This document shows, piece after piece, positions 8,934 through 18,890 of a stretch of 64,000 bases of DNA. The stretch spans positions 43,030 through 107,029 of the forward strand of contig JAKVJW010000008.1 of NCBI GenBank assembly GCA_022486815.1. Reading direction: 5' to 3'. The DNA is from Prevotella sp. (lineage in GTDB: Bacteria > Bacteroidota > Bacteroidia > Bacteroidales > Bacteroidaceae). Numbering within the stretch: position 1 is the first letter of the stretch; every line of letters begins with the position of its first letter. The notes under the pieces were generated by a model, which was not told the DNA's origin, searched no databases, and worked only from the letters and a program-made list of their open reading frames with translations. The translations under genes and the position numbers were made by a program.

Positions 8934-11930
8934 TTAGAAATCGAAACTTAGACCTGCCACAACACTTCTGGTCAGTGGACGCAACGTATTATAAGTTTCA
9001 GGATCAGCAACCTTGATGTGATCGAAACAAAGAAGGTCTATACCCCGAACATAGAATTTTGCTTTACTCACTACTTTCAGACGACGAAGCACAGATACCG
9101 GGAAATTATAATAAGCCTCTACATAACGGAGTTTCAGAAATGAACGGTCCAACATCCAGAAACTGCTGTTACGATAATTATTCGGACTGCTCTGGTAAGC
9201 CAGACGCGGATACTTGGCATTCTGATTTCCAGTTGTCCAGCGGTGGTTATAATATTCCTTAGAAATGCTTGTACTTGCAGCCAAAGGACGAACGAGAGTG
9301 CTACTCATCATCGCAGAATAATGACCGGTCCCCTGAAAGAGTCCGTCAAACCCAACGCCTTTGTACTCAGCACCGAGTTTGAATGAATAGTAAATCTCAG
9401 GGCAAGTCGTATTATAACCGATTGCCTTGACATCATTCCCATCAATTACACCATCTCCATTGACATCCTTATATTTGATATCTCCTGGATAGACCGTACC
9501 AAAATTCTGCTTAGGACTGGCATCAATATCGGCCTGATCCTTAAATAGACCTATAGCCTGGAGACCTTCCAACTGTCCGTAAGGTTTACCGGTCATAACC
9601 AGATTCTTATAAGCGCGAGGTTCCTCAAGCATGTTCTTGACAATATTCCGGTTATAAGTAAAATTACCTCCGAAATTGAAAGTCCAGCCATCAGACATCG
9701 TCTTCGTCCAGTCAACTCCCAACTCAACACCATGACTGTTGATCTGACCATCTGCCTCGTATGGGGCATCCACTCCCAAAACGGTCGTATATTTGCCTGA
9801 AGCAGAGAACCAGATATTATCACGATGCTGGAGATAATAATCAAAAGTCAGGTTAAGTCCATCAAGGATGGTGGCATCAAAACCGACATTAAACTTATAA
9901 GCACGTTCATGTCTCGAAGCCTCACTGGCCAGACGGGCCATCTCATAGCGGCTGTTTCCATAACCGAAATCTGAACCTATACGGTAACCGGTTCCTGCAC
10001 CTTGATAGAGTTGCTCCCAATAATCATTCACGGGTATTACATCCACATTCTGGACTCCCCAGGAAGCACGAAGTTTTAAGAAGTTGAGCCATGTCAGATT
10101 CTTGGCCCATGGTTCATCTGAAACCAACCAGGCTGCAGAGAAAGTTGGTGACATAGTCCACTTATGTCCGGGAGCCAGCACATTGCTTCCTTCATAGTTC
10201 CATGAAGTATCGAAGAAATAACGACTCATAAAACCATAGTGGGTATAGAAAGAAGCGCCCATACGGTAGTTGGTTGTGTTTAAACCCTGAGAACTTTTAT
10301 ATTCATATTCCCAACGAGCCTGAGCATAAATAGAATGTAAACCAAAGGTACGGTTATAGGCCATCTGGAGATAGTAATTGAAGAGTTTGTCATAACTGCT
10401 CAAACTTGAACTTCCGTTCATAGCCGTAGAAGTTACAGTATAGAGATAATTAGAAGTAGAAGCGACTGACCCGTCAGCTTCCCATCCGGTAACAGATTCC
10501 ATACCATAATTATACAGACAGGAATGGTTCTCGGTAATCAGAGAAGTATTGTCATAAGCCAGACGGAAAGAACCGGTAAGACCCTTCAAAAAAGAATCAA
10601 AATTCTGCGTCAGTTCCATGTCAGTATCAAAGGTACGACGATGGTTCTTACTATAAGCAGCACCAACTGATTGAGCTACAGGATTCAGCGTCCCGGCAAA
10701 CTGGGAATTTCCGCCCCACAAACCATCTGCCGTTTTAACAGGGAATACTCCAGACGGAACTTTAAAGACGTCTGACCAGAGGTCAGCATTATTCCCTGGA
10801 TAATTGGATTCAGCAAGAGTACCCAACAAATGAATGGTAAGTTTTGTTTTCGGACTCAAGTCTATATCCCAATTGGACCGGATATTTGCTTTCTGGTATT
10901 TTTCCTGAGTGGAATAGCCCTCATTTTCATTCGGGTTCTTTGTAAATCCATTACTGTTAACCAGGTTCAGCAAAGTATAATAGCGGAAGTTCATTCCACC
11001 ACCCCTGAAACTGAGATTGAAATAGTCCGTAGAACAGACGTCACGGAATGTATTGTCAACCCAGTCTACATTTGGAAAATTGTAAGGAAGGGTACCGTTC
11101 TTATACGCATTCAGGGAATTCTCATCAAACACGGGTGTAGACCCTTCATTAGCACGCGCCTCATTAACTGCACTAGCGTATGTGTAACCATCAACGAAAG
11201 ACGGGCGACGCTCCATCCAGTTGAATGAATGTTCATAAGAAGCATGAATTTCTTTCTTATTATACACTCCATGCTTGGTAGTGATAACAAGAACACCGTT
11301 AGCACCTTTATAGCCATAAAGTGCTGCGGCAGCTGCATCTTTCAGAACCGTAACATTCTCCACTTCTTCCGGGGTAATATCAGTAATCTCACGTTCGATA
11401 CCATCAACGATGATCAGTGGATGACTACTTGTGCTCTGAATACCTCGGATATAATTAGAAGTAGAAGTACCAGCATAGCGTGAAGACTGCTGCAGAGTTT
11501 GCAAACCGAGAACCTGACCAAACAGATCCTGGCCAATATCCTTGGTAGAACGCTTATTGAGATCAGTTCCCCAAGCACTGGCCACACTCCCCGTAGACTC
11601 CCGTTCCGTAAGGATCTTTCCAGATCCATTATCAACAGGACAGGAAGAATAGTCAAACCTGACCACAACGGGTTTTCCACCAGTGACATTCACTATCTTT
11701 TCACTTTGATCAGGTGCTTCAACTTTCAACACATGACCACCGGAAAGGGAAAAAGAACCATCTTTTGCTGTAGAAACTATTTTTGTAGGATCATTGACAT
11801 CTATGACGACAGCACCTGATACCGGTTTACTCCATCGATCAAGCACAACTCCCTTGATATTTTCTTTCTGAGCCACTACCGGTAGAGTAAGGGCGACAAA
11901 TAATGGAACCAATATATTTTTCTTATTCAT
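8934..11930 (-). CDS. SusC/RagA-family TonB-dependent receptor
   Basis: 998 residues from ATG 11930 (MNKKNILVP); the frame extends three codons further only to a TTG. This outer-membrane 22-strand barrel imports oligosaccharides, powered by TonB-ExbBD. A signal peptide ends VVAQ. A short carboxypeptidase-regulatory-like domain (about 27-95, GVVLDRWSKPVSGAVV) is followed by a plug domain with NYIRGIQSTSSHPLIIVDG, PEEVENVTVLKDAAAAALYG and GANGVLVITT. The barrel ends in GLSFDF with the expected terminal aromatic. A calcium-binding-like DVNGDGVIDGNDV loop is present near the C-terminus. No N-terminal STN signalling domain is seen. It is 54 bases downstream of the first SusD gene and is paired with the SusD at 7151-8908. 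Confidence 0.95.
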   Translation of the reverse strand: MNKKNILVPLFVALTLPVVAQKENIKGVVLDRWSKPVSGAVVIDVNDPTKIVSTAKDGSFSLSGGHVLKVEAPDQSEKIVNVTGGKPVVVRFDYSSCPVDNGSGKILTERESTGSVASAWGTDLNKRSTKDIGQDLFGQVLGLQTLQQSSRYAGTSTSNYIRGIQSTSSHPLIIVDGIEREITDITPEEVENVTVLKDAAAAALYGYKGANGVLVITTKHGVYNKKEIHASYEHSFNWMERRPSFVDGYTYASAVNEARANEGSTPVFDENSLNAYKNGTLPYNFPNVDWVDNTFRDVCSTDYFNLSFRGGGMNFRYYTLLNLVNSNGFTKNPNENEGYSTQEKYQKANIRSNWDIDLSPKTKLTIHLLGTLAESNYPGNNADLWSDVFKVPSGVFPVKTADGLWGGNSQFAGTLNPVAQSVGAAYSKNHRRTFDTDMELTQNFDSFLKGLTGSFRLAYDNTSLITENHSCLYNYGMESVTGWEADGSVASTSNYLYTVTSTAMNGSSSLSSYDKLFNYYLQMAYNRTFGLHSIYAQARWEYEYKSSQGLNTTNYRMGASFYTHYGFMSRYFFDTSWNYEGSNVLAPGHKWTMSPTFSAAWLVSDEPWAKNLTWLNFLKLRASWGVQNVDVIPVNDYWEQLYQGAGTGYRIGSDFGYGNSRYEMARLASEASRHERAYKFNVGFDATILDGLNLTFDYYLQHRDNIWFSASGKYTTVLGVDAPYEADGQINSHGVELGVDWTKTMSDGWTFNFGGNFTYNRNIVKNMLEEPRAYKNLVMTGKPYGQLEGLQAIGLFKDQADIDASPKQNFGTVYPGDIKYKDVNGDGVIDGNDVKAIGYNTTCPEIYYSFKLGAEYKGVGFDGLFQGTGHYSAMMSSTLVRPLAASTSISKEYYNHRWTTGNQNAKYPRLAYQSSPNNYRNSSFWMLDRSFLKLRYVEAYYNFPVSVLRRLKVVSKAKFYVRGIDLLCFDHIKVADPETYNTLRPLTRSVVAGLSFDF

Positions 11931-11984
11931 TACTTTCAAACTTTATGATTAATATTCATACTTGAATTTAAAATATGAAAGAGA

Positions 11985-13994
11985 TTACCATCCCGGATTC
12001 TGAACCAGTCCATAACCCTTGTTGACTTCTGTCAGAGGCCAAGGCTCCAGATACCATTTGGAATCAAACCCGTTTTCTCCCCACCAGACACGAGTACGCT
12101 TCACTTCCTTTGTCTCATAATTGAACTTGGAAGGATAATTGATATGGTGTTTCTGGTTATAGCCAAACCAGCGGGTCTCTTCCTTTGCTCCGTATGGAGT
12201 ACCATTATCATGAAGCGGATAGGTAAGTAATTTATGAACAGGTTTAGCGAAGATATCGGATCGCTTGTATCGAACCAAGTCAAAGTATCTGGAATCTTCC
12301 AGACCTAACTCGCAAGCACGCTCCTGGAGAAGACGGTTCAAGAGTTGGTCCTTGTTCGTCGACAAGTGTTCATCCGGATAAGCAGCCTCAAGACCTTCGA
12401 GCCCCACACGGGCACGAATCTTATCAATCAATTCAATAGCTCCCTTCAAATCACCTTTCTGCAGTTTGGCTTCTGCATAAGTCAGATAGATGTCACTCAG
12501 ACGAAGATAGCACCACTGAATCTGATAAGGTGAACGCATACCGTCTGTATTGCAATAATATTTCTGGTTACCCAGACCAGTTCCAAACTGACTTGTAGCC
12601 TCAGTGACAGAAGCATTGGAAAACGCAGACTCTTTATACAAACATTTCACACCAGATGCACCGCCACCAATCCACATCTCACGCATACGGCCACTAAGGT
12701 TGCCGGTGGCTTCATCCATACTGGTGGCTTCACCATTGACAAGCATCGTCTCGTACAAACGGGGATCACGGGTATAATGCACACGCGTAGCATTTCCGCC
12801 GCCGGTAGTAAACATAGTATCTTTCTGGGCTTCTGTCAACTTGTCCCAGTTGAAAGGTTTACCGTCAGCCCATCCGAACATAGTCATATAATCAAAGGTC
12901 GGATTGGTGCTGCAACGGCCGATAGCCTGCCAGGAATGCCAATCGTATGTTGAAGACCTGTAAGAGTCATTAGCATTCACACGGGTAAAATGCAGGATCT
13001 CATGGCTCTTGGAATTGTAATAAGACTTCCGGAATGCATTGCAGTAGTCTTGTGGGCGATGGCCTTCTGCCTGTTCCAGAGCATATCCTCCACGTGCATC
13101 CAGTTCTTTAAAGAAATCATGGCAGGCATTGTATAAAGAATCCCAAAGCTCTGGCTTGTAACCTCCATACCATACCAGATGTTGCTTTTCAGCATCAGAA
13201 GTTCCTCCGTAATATCCTTTGCTTGAATTGAACAACGGAGAAGCAGCAAATTGCCAGATCTTGCATTTCAAGGCCATCGCACCAGCTTTCGTCCAATGCC
13301 CTGCATCAGATTCCGGATTAGATACAGTCCAGGGAAGATATGGGATAGCCTGATTCAAAAGGCTGATCATATATTTGACTGTCTCCTCGACTGTAGCACG
13401 GGGTAGCTTATATGAAGCATCTGTTCCACTGAAAGTCCCCTTGATAATAGGCATTCCGCCATAAAACTTGAAAGCATCAAAATATTTGGCGGCCATCAAG
13501 CATTTTGCTTCTGCCTTATATTCGGTTTTGGTAGCCGCATCCATATCTGGTACCCGGTCAACATTTTCAAGGAGCAGCCAGCAGGCATGAATGGCTTCAA
13601 AAGTATTATTGGTACGATAATCAAACAGCAAACTGCTTCCGCCATCACTGGAGTTCAAAGTTCCTGTATAGTATTTGATACTGGCAGGCTCATTGGAGAA
13701 ATTGCTCAGATAACAGTCTGTCATGTCATCAAACTTAGTTGCATAAGTATCATAAGTATAAGGGAAATGACGGGAATGCTTATACGGTAGTCCGTAATAT
13801 TGCAGGGAATAAATTCCGGCCAGAAACTGTTTGGTATATTCAGCACTGCTGAAAACCGTATCCTCCGTGACATCACCACTGGGAGCCTTTTCCAGAAAGG
13901 CATTCCCGAATTTGATTTCATCAGTACAAGAGACTGCAGAAAGGATGAGACATCCCAACGATGCAGCAAATATACTCTTAGTTATTAATTTCAT
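11985..13994 (-). CDS. SusD/RagB-family lipoprotein (first pair)
   Basis: 669 residues, long for SusD. The lipoprotein signal has Cys at about residue 23 (LSAVSC-TDE). Family features: AEYTKQFLAGIYSLQYY, KAEAKCLMAAKYFDAFKFYG, MALKCKIWQFAASPLFN, LRLSDIYLTYAEAKL and ERACELGLEDSRYFDLVRYK, ending GLVQNPGW. It would be the surface lid and glycan receptor for the SusC encoded 20 bases upstream. It is very different in sequence from the second SusD, so the two pairs probably take different oligosaccharides or different-sized fragments of one polymer. Confidence 0.95.
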   Translation of the reverse strand: MKLITKSIFAASLGCLILSAVSCTDEIKFGNAFLEKAPSGDVTEDTVFSSAEYTKQFLAGIYSLQYYGLPYKHSRHFPYTYDTYATKFDDMTDCYLSNFSNEPASIKYYTGTLNSSDGGSSLLFDYRTNNTFEAIHACWLLLENVDRVPDMDAATKTEYKAEAKCLMAAKYFDAFKFYGGMPIIKGTFSGTDASYKLPRATVEETVKYMISLLNQAIPYLPWTVSNPESDAGHWTKAGAMALKCKIWQFAASPLFNSSKGYYGGTSDAEKQHLVWYGGYKPELWDSLYNACHDFFKELDARGGYALEQAEGHRPQDYCNAFRKSYYNSKSHEILHFTRVNANDSYRSSTYDWHSWQAIGRCSTNPTFDYMTMFGWADGKPFNWDKLTEAQKDTMFTTGGGNATRVHYTRDPRLYETMLVNGEATSMDEATGNLSGRMREMWIGGGASGVKCLYKESAFSNASVTEATSQFGTGLGNQKYYCNTDGMRSPYQIQWCYLRLSDIYLTYAEAKLQKGDLKGAIELIDKIRARVGLEGLEAAYPDEHLSTNKDQLLNRLLQERACELGLEDSRYFDLVRYKRSDIFAKPVHKLLTYPLHDNGTPYGAKEETRWFGYNQKHHINYPSKFNYETKEVKRTRVWWGENGFDSKWYLEPWPLTEVNKGYGLVQNPGW

Positions 13995-14014
13995 AGGACG
14001 TTTTTAATTTAGAA

Positions 14015-17000
14015 TTAGAAATTAATCTGAAGACCTAAAGCATAAGTTTTCGTTAATGGATACCGTGGTGCATCAGTTACCTGAGATTCCGGATCACCCA
14101 ACTTGAAGTTGGTAAAGGTCAACATATTATAACCACTAAAGGACAGAGTGCATCTCTGGATCTTCAGTTTCTGCAAGAATGGGAAGTGAAGATTATAAGA
14201 GATAATAAAAGATTTCAAACGCAGGTAACTTGAATTCACCTCATAAAGCGTAGAGTTGATATAGTTCTGAGATGCAGCCCGGTCTCCTGTAGGACGTGGA
14301 TAGTATGCATCTGTATGGTCCTCTGCCCATGTATTATCATACATATATTGTAAGAGACCACCTGTATCATTATTCACATTACTATGGAACGGACGCATAA
14401 AGGTGCCGCCCAGCATACGAGAAACACCGAAAGCACCGGTCCAACGGGCTGAAATACTCAGATCTTTCCAGGTAAAACCTGTATTAAAACCAAACACATA
14501 GTGAGGATCATCGGTATTCTTGCTCAGTTCACGGCTCGCATCATCTGAATCAATCTTGCCATCGTGGTTCAAGTCAACATAGACTGCATCACCGGGCCGG
14601 AGATCAGAGATAAATTGTGTTGGGAAAGGCTCTCCGAATTCTTTCTGATAGTCTGCTTCACAACCTTTATAATAGAACTTCCAGAATTTATACAGTGAAC
14701 GGGCTCCGATACGGTGTCCCTTAGCCATCTGATAAGCATAATCCTGAGGTGCTTCCTTTTCTTCCAGAATTTTATTCTCATTATTAGAGAAGTTAAGCCC
14801 TACATTATATCTTATATCATTGCCGATACGATCATTCCAGGAAAGGGAGAGTTCATATCCCCAACTCTTTACCTTACCTAAATTGGCTGCAGGAAGGGTG
14901 AATCCTATTAGGTCCGGAGCAGTCTGGTCATATAACAAGATATGATCACGATGCTCGACATAGTAATCAAAAGTCGTTCCCAATCTATCCTTAAAGAAGC
15001 GCAGGTCAATACCATAGTTTTGCTTGTGTGCCTTTTCCCATGTTACATTGGGATTATTGCGAGAAGCTTCATAAGCTGCATTCTGGATAGCTCCACTCGT
15101 ACCAAAGTCGTATGCATAGCCACCTCTGTTCAACAAGGAATTGTTATTGACATAATAAGGATCAGGCAGATACATAAAGCGTTTTCCACCTATCTTGTCA
15201 TTACCTACAACACCATAGGTAACACGAAGTTTACCAAAAGAGACGACCTTTGTAATCGGTTTGAGCAAAGGTTCATCTGTGAATACCCAGCCAATACTGA
15301 CTGCAGGAAATTTACCAAAACGCCTGTTCTTGGCGAAATTTTCCGAACCGTTATAACCAAAATCAAACTCGGCCATATAGCGGTTGTTCCAGTCGTATGC
15401 CAGACGTCCTACCAATCCCACATAGCCTGTCGGAATAGAGGAAAAAGAACCTGGATAGTAAGTCTTGCTTTGATTATAAAGGAGTAAGGCGCCAATGTGA
15501 TTGAGTCCAAAATTATGATCATAGTTAACACTGGCATCCATATACCAGTTACGACCTTTGCCATACTTCTCAGAATAACTCATCACATCCAGTGACCCAT
15601 TCATCTTATACGCAATATTCTGTGTCCCGTCAGGATTTGTTGTAACGACAGGGGTATAAGTTGGCAAGCCTTGAGTACAATCTTTAGTAGAGGAGAATGA
15701 ACTGTTATAAGATCCTTTCAATTTGAAAGAAAGTCCTTTAGTGATAAAATCGAGTTTTTGCTTCAAGATCATATCCACAGACAGGGTATTGACACTTTCC
15801 TTGTCATAACCGACTCCGTAATAGTTGGAACCTGTGGCCCCCTGGAAGGGTAACCAACTTGAAGTTCCGTCAAAAACGACATACTTGCCATCGATGATAC
15901 CTGGACTGGAGAATGGAGTAGCATAATAAAGATTCTTGAAAAATCCGGTAGGACCCTGAGAACCGCGAGGATTACGCTTATTGCTTACAATACCACTCAA
16001 GTTCATTGACAGAGTTGTTGAGGAAGTAACATCCAAATCCAAATTGGCACGATAGTTAAAACGCTGATAACTGTAGTTGTTATCGTATGGCTGTGTCAGT
16101 TTGTTAAACATACCATCCTGTGTAAAGGCTCCCACGGAAACAAAGTAGCGGGCGGTTTTCGTACCACCGGAAATATTCATGTTATGCTGAGTTTGAAGCG
16201 AGGTCTTGTCCAAAATAAAATCAACCCAGTTCAAATCAGGATAAAGGATAGGATTACTGTGCGTCTTGAAAGCATTGATAACTGCATCAGAAAAAATCGG
16301 AGTAAAAGTCGGATTTGTTGCTGTAGGCGTAAAGTCATATAAATCTCGCATATTGCGGAAAGTAGCATACTCGTATGAATTAGCCAACTTCAATGGCTTT
16401 GACGGAGCAACGACACTCCAGTTAGTCGAGAAGGAAACCTTAGCCTTACCTTCCTTACCGCGCTTAGTCGTTACCAGGATGACACCATTTGCACCACGTA
16501 CACCATAGACTGCTGTAGCAGAAGCATCTTTCAAGACCGTAATGCTTTCAATATCATTCGGGTTAAGATCATTGAAAGAACGCTCTACTCCATCTACTTC
16601 CAACAAGGGAGACTGACCAGATGAATTGAAAGTTCCTTTACCACGGATATATATGGTGGCGGCATCAGAACCTGGTTCACCACTCACCTGTACAGAAGAA
16701 AGACCGGTTACGGCACCGGCAAGCATATTGTTGATGGATCCTGTAGGAGTCTCAGCCAGTTGCGATCCCGAAACACTGGAGACTGCTCCTGTCACGGTGA
16801 CCTTTTTCTGAACACCATAACCTACCACCTGAACTTCTTGTATCTGATTGACGTCAGAAGACAGGGAAATACGCATTCCGCCAACCTTAGCTATAAAGTT
16901 TTTCGGTTTGAAACCAATATAGGATACTGAGAGTTTTGCACCGGGATTGGCTGATACACGAAAGGCACCATCCAAGTCAGTTACTGCAAGAGCTTTTCCG

Positions 17001-17173
17001 CTCACAGAAATAGTAGCACCGATAACCGGATCACCATGGTCATCGACAACTGTACCTGTAATCTGATGCTGTACTTGCGCATATACTGAATTACTACACA
17101 TAAAACAGCATACAAATACAAAACAAGCCACCAGTACAGGAAAATAGAAATTGAATCTACTTCTTGAATTCAT
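14015..17173 (-). CDS. SusC/RagA-family TonB-dependent receptor (first pair, operon leader)
   Basis: 1052 residues. A long signal peptide (about 33 residues, ending VYAQ) leads to a carboxypeptidase-regulatory-like domain (ITGTVVDDHGDPVIGATISV). The VQEVQVVGYG-type stretch (IQEVQVVGYGVQKKVTVTGA) that precedes the plug comes next, then the plug (IYIRGKGTF, LLEVDGVERSFNDLNPNDI, SITVLKDASATAVYGVRGANGV) and a barrel ending LGLQINF. A DLNHDGKIDSDDA calcium-type loop is near the C-terminus. It is the first gene of the susC-susD-susC-susD operon. A TAnnTTTG promoter box lies about 170 bases upstream, giving a leader with a 5' hairpin. No STN domain, hybrid two-component regulator or anti-sigma gene is adjacent. 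Confidence 0.96.
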   Translation of the reverse strand: MNSRSRFNFYFPVLVACFVFVCCFMCSNSVYAQVQHQITGTVVDDHGDPVIGATISVSGKALAVTDLDGAFRVSANPGAKLSVSYIGFKPKNFIAKVGGMRISLSSDVNQIQEVQVVGYGVQKKVTVTGAVSSVSGSQLAETPTGSINNMLAGAVTGLSSVQVSGEPGSDAATIYIRGKGTFNSSGQSPLLEVDGVERSFNDLNPNDIESITVLKDASATAVYGVRGANGVILVTTKRGKEGKAKVSFSTNWSVVAPSKPLKLANSYEYATFRNMRDLYDFTPTATNPTFTPIFSDAVINAFKTHSNPILYPDLNWVDFILDKTSLQTQHNMNISGGTKTARYFVSVGAFTQDGMFNKLTQPYDNNYSYQRFNYRANLDLDVTSSTTLSMNLSGIVSNKRNPRGSQGPTGFFKNLYYATPFSSPGIIDGKYVVFDGTSSWLPFQGATGSNYYGVGYDKESVNTLSVDMILKQKLDFITKGLSFKLKGSYNSSFSSTKDCTQGLPTYTPVVTTNPDGTQNIAYKMNGSLDVMSYSEKYGKGRNWYMDASVNYDHNFGLNHIGALLLYNQSKTYYPGSFSSIPTGYVGLVGRLAYDWNNRYMAEFDFGYNGSENFAKNRRFGKFPAVSIGWVFTDEPLLKPITKVVSFGKLRVTYGVVGNDKIGGKRFMYLPDPYYVNNNSLLNRGGYAYDFGTSGAIQNAAYEASRNNPNVTWEKAHKQNYGIDLRFFKDRLGTTFDYYVEHRDHILLYDQTAPDLIGFTLPAANLGKVKSWGYELSLSWNDRIGNDIRYNVGLNFSNNENKILEEKEAPQDYAYQMAKGHRIGARSLYKFWKFYYKGCEADYQKEFGEPFPTQFISDLRPGDAVYVDLNHDGKIDSDDASRELSKNTDDPHYVFGFNTGFTWKDLSISARWTGAFGVSRMLGGTFMRPFHSNVNNDTGGLLQYMYDNTWAEDHTDAYYPRPTGDRAASQNYINSTLYEVNSSYLRLKSFIISYNLHFPFLQKLKIQRCTLSFSGYNMLTFTNFKLGDPESQVTDAPRYPLTKTYALGLQINF

Positions 17174-17880
17174 AGACTTACTGATTTTTTATTAATCAAA
17201 ATTATTATACGATTCACTTTAATTATCGCTCAATGTGTCTCTTGCCAGAAGATCAATCAGAATTTGTTTTAGCCTGATCTCCGGTTTGATTTCAGCTTTC
17301 AAGAGTCTCCGAAAATTCAGTTTGTTTAAATTTCGGAGTGCAAAGATAATCAAAAATTAGCGTTTAGAAAGTTTTTTTAAGCAAGTAGTTGTCCAAAGGG
17401 TTCTTGAGTCTCTGTTATATCTAATAAAATCTATCCTTCCCTTAAATGAATGCTTATATTTTCAAACATAACGCAATTATACCGCTACCAGACATTCATT
17501 TTATTTGAAAGTGATGCCATAATATTTGTTCAGTATACAACTCCGAAATACTTTTCATTTGTTTTGTAGACATAGTTCTCATGACTTTAATTTTTAGTTA
17601 CTTAATGATAGATTAATAGTATTTAATGCTGCAAAAGTACTTAACTTTCTTATATTACAAATTGTACATTTGTTCAAATACTATTCTTTTTGTTCAATAA
17701 TACAGATTATAAAGCTAAATCAACTGAATTTCAAGAAGAAAATCAGTTGATCATATCAATTTGAAACATCATTAGTTAGCATTTTGACAGATACCAAGAT
17801 TTTAAAAAAAACAAATATAACAAAAAAAACATATATATATGGATTCAACCTTCTATGAACCCTTTTTTAACTATTCTATC
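17174..17880. other. Divergent regulatory region between the sus operon and the MBL-fold gene
   Basis: More than 700 AT-rich bases with no gene. The left part is the susC leader and promoter (listed separately). The right end carries the promoter of the metallo-hydrolase gene. The middle (about 17400-17850) shows only AT-rich sequence with A and T runs and no reading frame I can support. Confidence 0.6.
17307..17348 (-). promoter_or_regulatory. susC operon promoter -7 box and 5'-end hairpin
   Basis: The minus strand has TATCTTTG at 17348-17341, a match to the Bacteroidetes -7 consensus. Just downstream, CTCCGAAA (17338-17331) pairs with TTTCGGAG (17314-17307), so the transcript would begin almost directly with an 8-bp hairpin, followed by about 130 bases of leader before the ATG at 17173. 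Confidence 0.65.
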
Positions 17881-17911
17881 TTTGAACTCAACAATAATTT
17901 TTCTATTTTTG
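17881..17911 (+). promoter_or_regulatory. Promoter of the MBL-fold hydrolase gene
   Basis: TTTG (17881-17884), 19 bases, then TATTTTTG (17904-17911): a good Bacteroidetes -33/-7 arrangement, about 70 bases before the ATG at 17982. Confidence 0.7.
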
Positions 17912-17981
17912 TAGTGGAAAAGACATAGCAACTTCTGCCAATCAGAAATCATTGAAACAAAACATAAGAATTCAATCCATC

Positions 17982-18755
17982 ATGACGAAATACGAGACAC
18001 GGCTCATAAAACAACTTCCTTTTTACTTTCTGCTGCTTCTGTTAGGGATACTGACCGATAGCTGTCACAGAATAGCCTCTGAAGCTGATACTTACAAGAT
18101 GAAAGACGGGAAGAAACTGATCATCACTCCCATCAAGCATGCTTCTGTGGAAATAAACTATAATGGACTTGAATTTGAAATAGATCCGGTTGCCAGCAAT
18201 GTTCGTCCTATCGTAGAATATTTTGACAAACCTAAAGCTGACTACATACTTGTAACCCATAAGCATGATGATCACTTTGACAAATCCGGTATTCTGACTT
18301 TAACCGATGGCACTAAGACGCAGATACTTATGGATATAAGCAGTTGGAATCGTTATTATCATAAAGGAATGCACATATCAAACGGTCAAAAGGCCATCTT
18401 GGGAAATGGAATCACTATATATGCTGTACCTGCCTATAATATCACTAAAAAATACAGAAAGGTTCATCAGAAAGGAGTCGGTAACGGTTATGTCATTGAC
18501 TTCAATGGATTCCGCGTTTATATAGCCGGCGATACTGAACTGATACCGGAAATGAAACAACTTAAACATATCGATATTGCCTTTCTCCCATGTAACCAAC
18601 CTTATACAATGACTCTGAAGCAGTTACGTGAGGCGGTATTGCTTATCCGTCCTAAAGTGGTTTATCCATATAATTGGGGAAAGACAAAACCGGAAGCTAT
18701 AAAGAAAGCCCTTCAGGGCGTTCCTTCAGAAGTCAAAATGAAATATTTCAAATAA
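17982..18755 (+). CDS. MBL-fold metallo-hydrolase, membrane-anchored or exported
   Basis: 257 residues from ATG 17982; a TTG ten codons upstream is possible but would add sequence before the signal. The N-terminus is a hydrophobic stretch ending GILTDSC, which may be a lipobox, though the Asp at -2 is unusual. The metallo-beta-lactamase fold is shown by VTHKHDDHF (HxHxDH zinc motif, about residue 93) and by AGDTELIPE and LPCNQPYTMT further on. It resembles the UlaG-like MBL hydrolases often found as 'beta-lactamase superfamily II' proteins. Substrate unknown. It faces away from the sus operon and converges with the esterase gene. No link to the PUL beyond position can be shown. Confidence 0.85.
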   Translation: MTKYETRLIKQLPFYFLLLLLGILTDSCHRIASEADTYKMKDGKKLIITPIKHASVEINYNGLEFEIDPVASNVRPIVEYFDKPKADYILVTHKHDDHFDKSGILTLTDGTKTQILMDISSWNRYYHKGMHISNGQKAILGNGITIYAVPAYNITKKYRKVHQKGVGNGYVIDFNGFRVYIAGDTELIPEMKQLKHIDIAFLPCNQPYTMTLKQLREAVLLIRPKVVYPYNWGKTKPEAIKKALQGVPSEVKMKYFK

Positions 18756-18825
18756 TCACTCTTATGATATCTGTGAAATTAATAGAATATCAAAAGGGCA
18801 GTCGAAATTTTGAATTCTCAAGAGC

Positions 18826-18864
18826 ATATATCCTTTGCCGGTTATTTCCAGGCTAAGGATATAT
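18826..18864. terminator. Hairpin between convergent genes
   Basis: ATATATCCTT (18826-18835) pairs with AAGGATATAT (18855-18864) around an inner GCC/GGC pairing. It lies between the convergent MBL-fold and esterase genes. There is no long T run, so termination is inferred mainly from position. Confidence 0.5.
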
Positions 18865-18890
18865 AATATAAATTGATAAAAGAACTTGTT

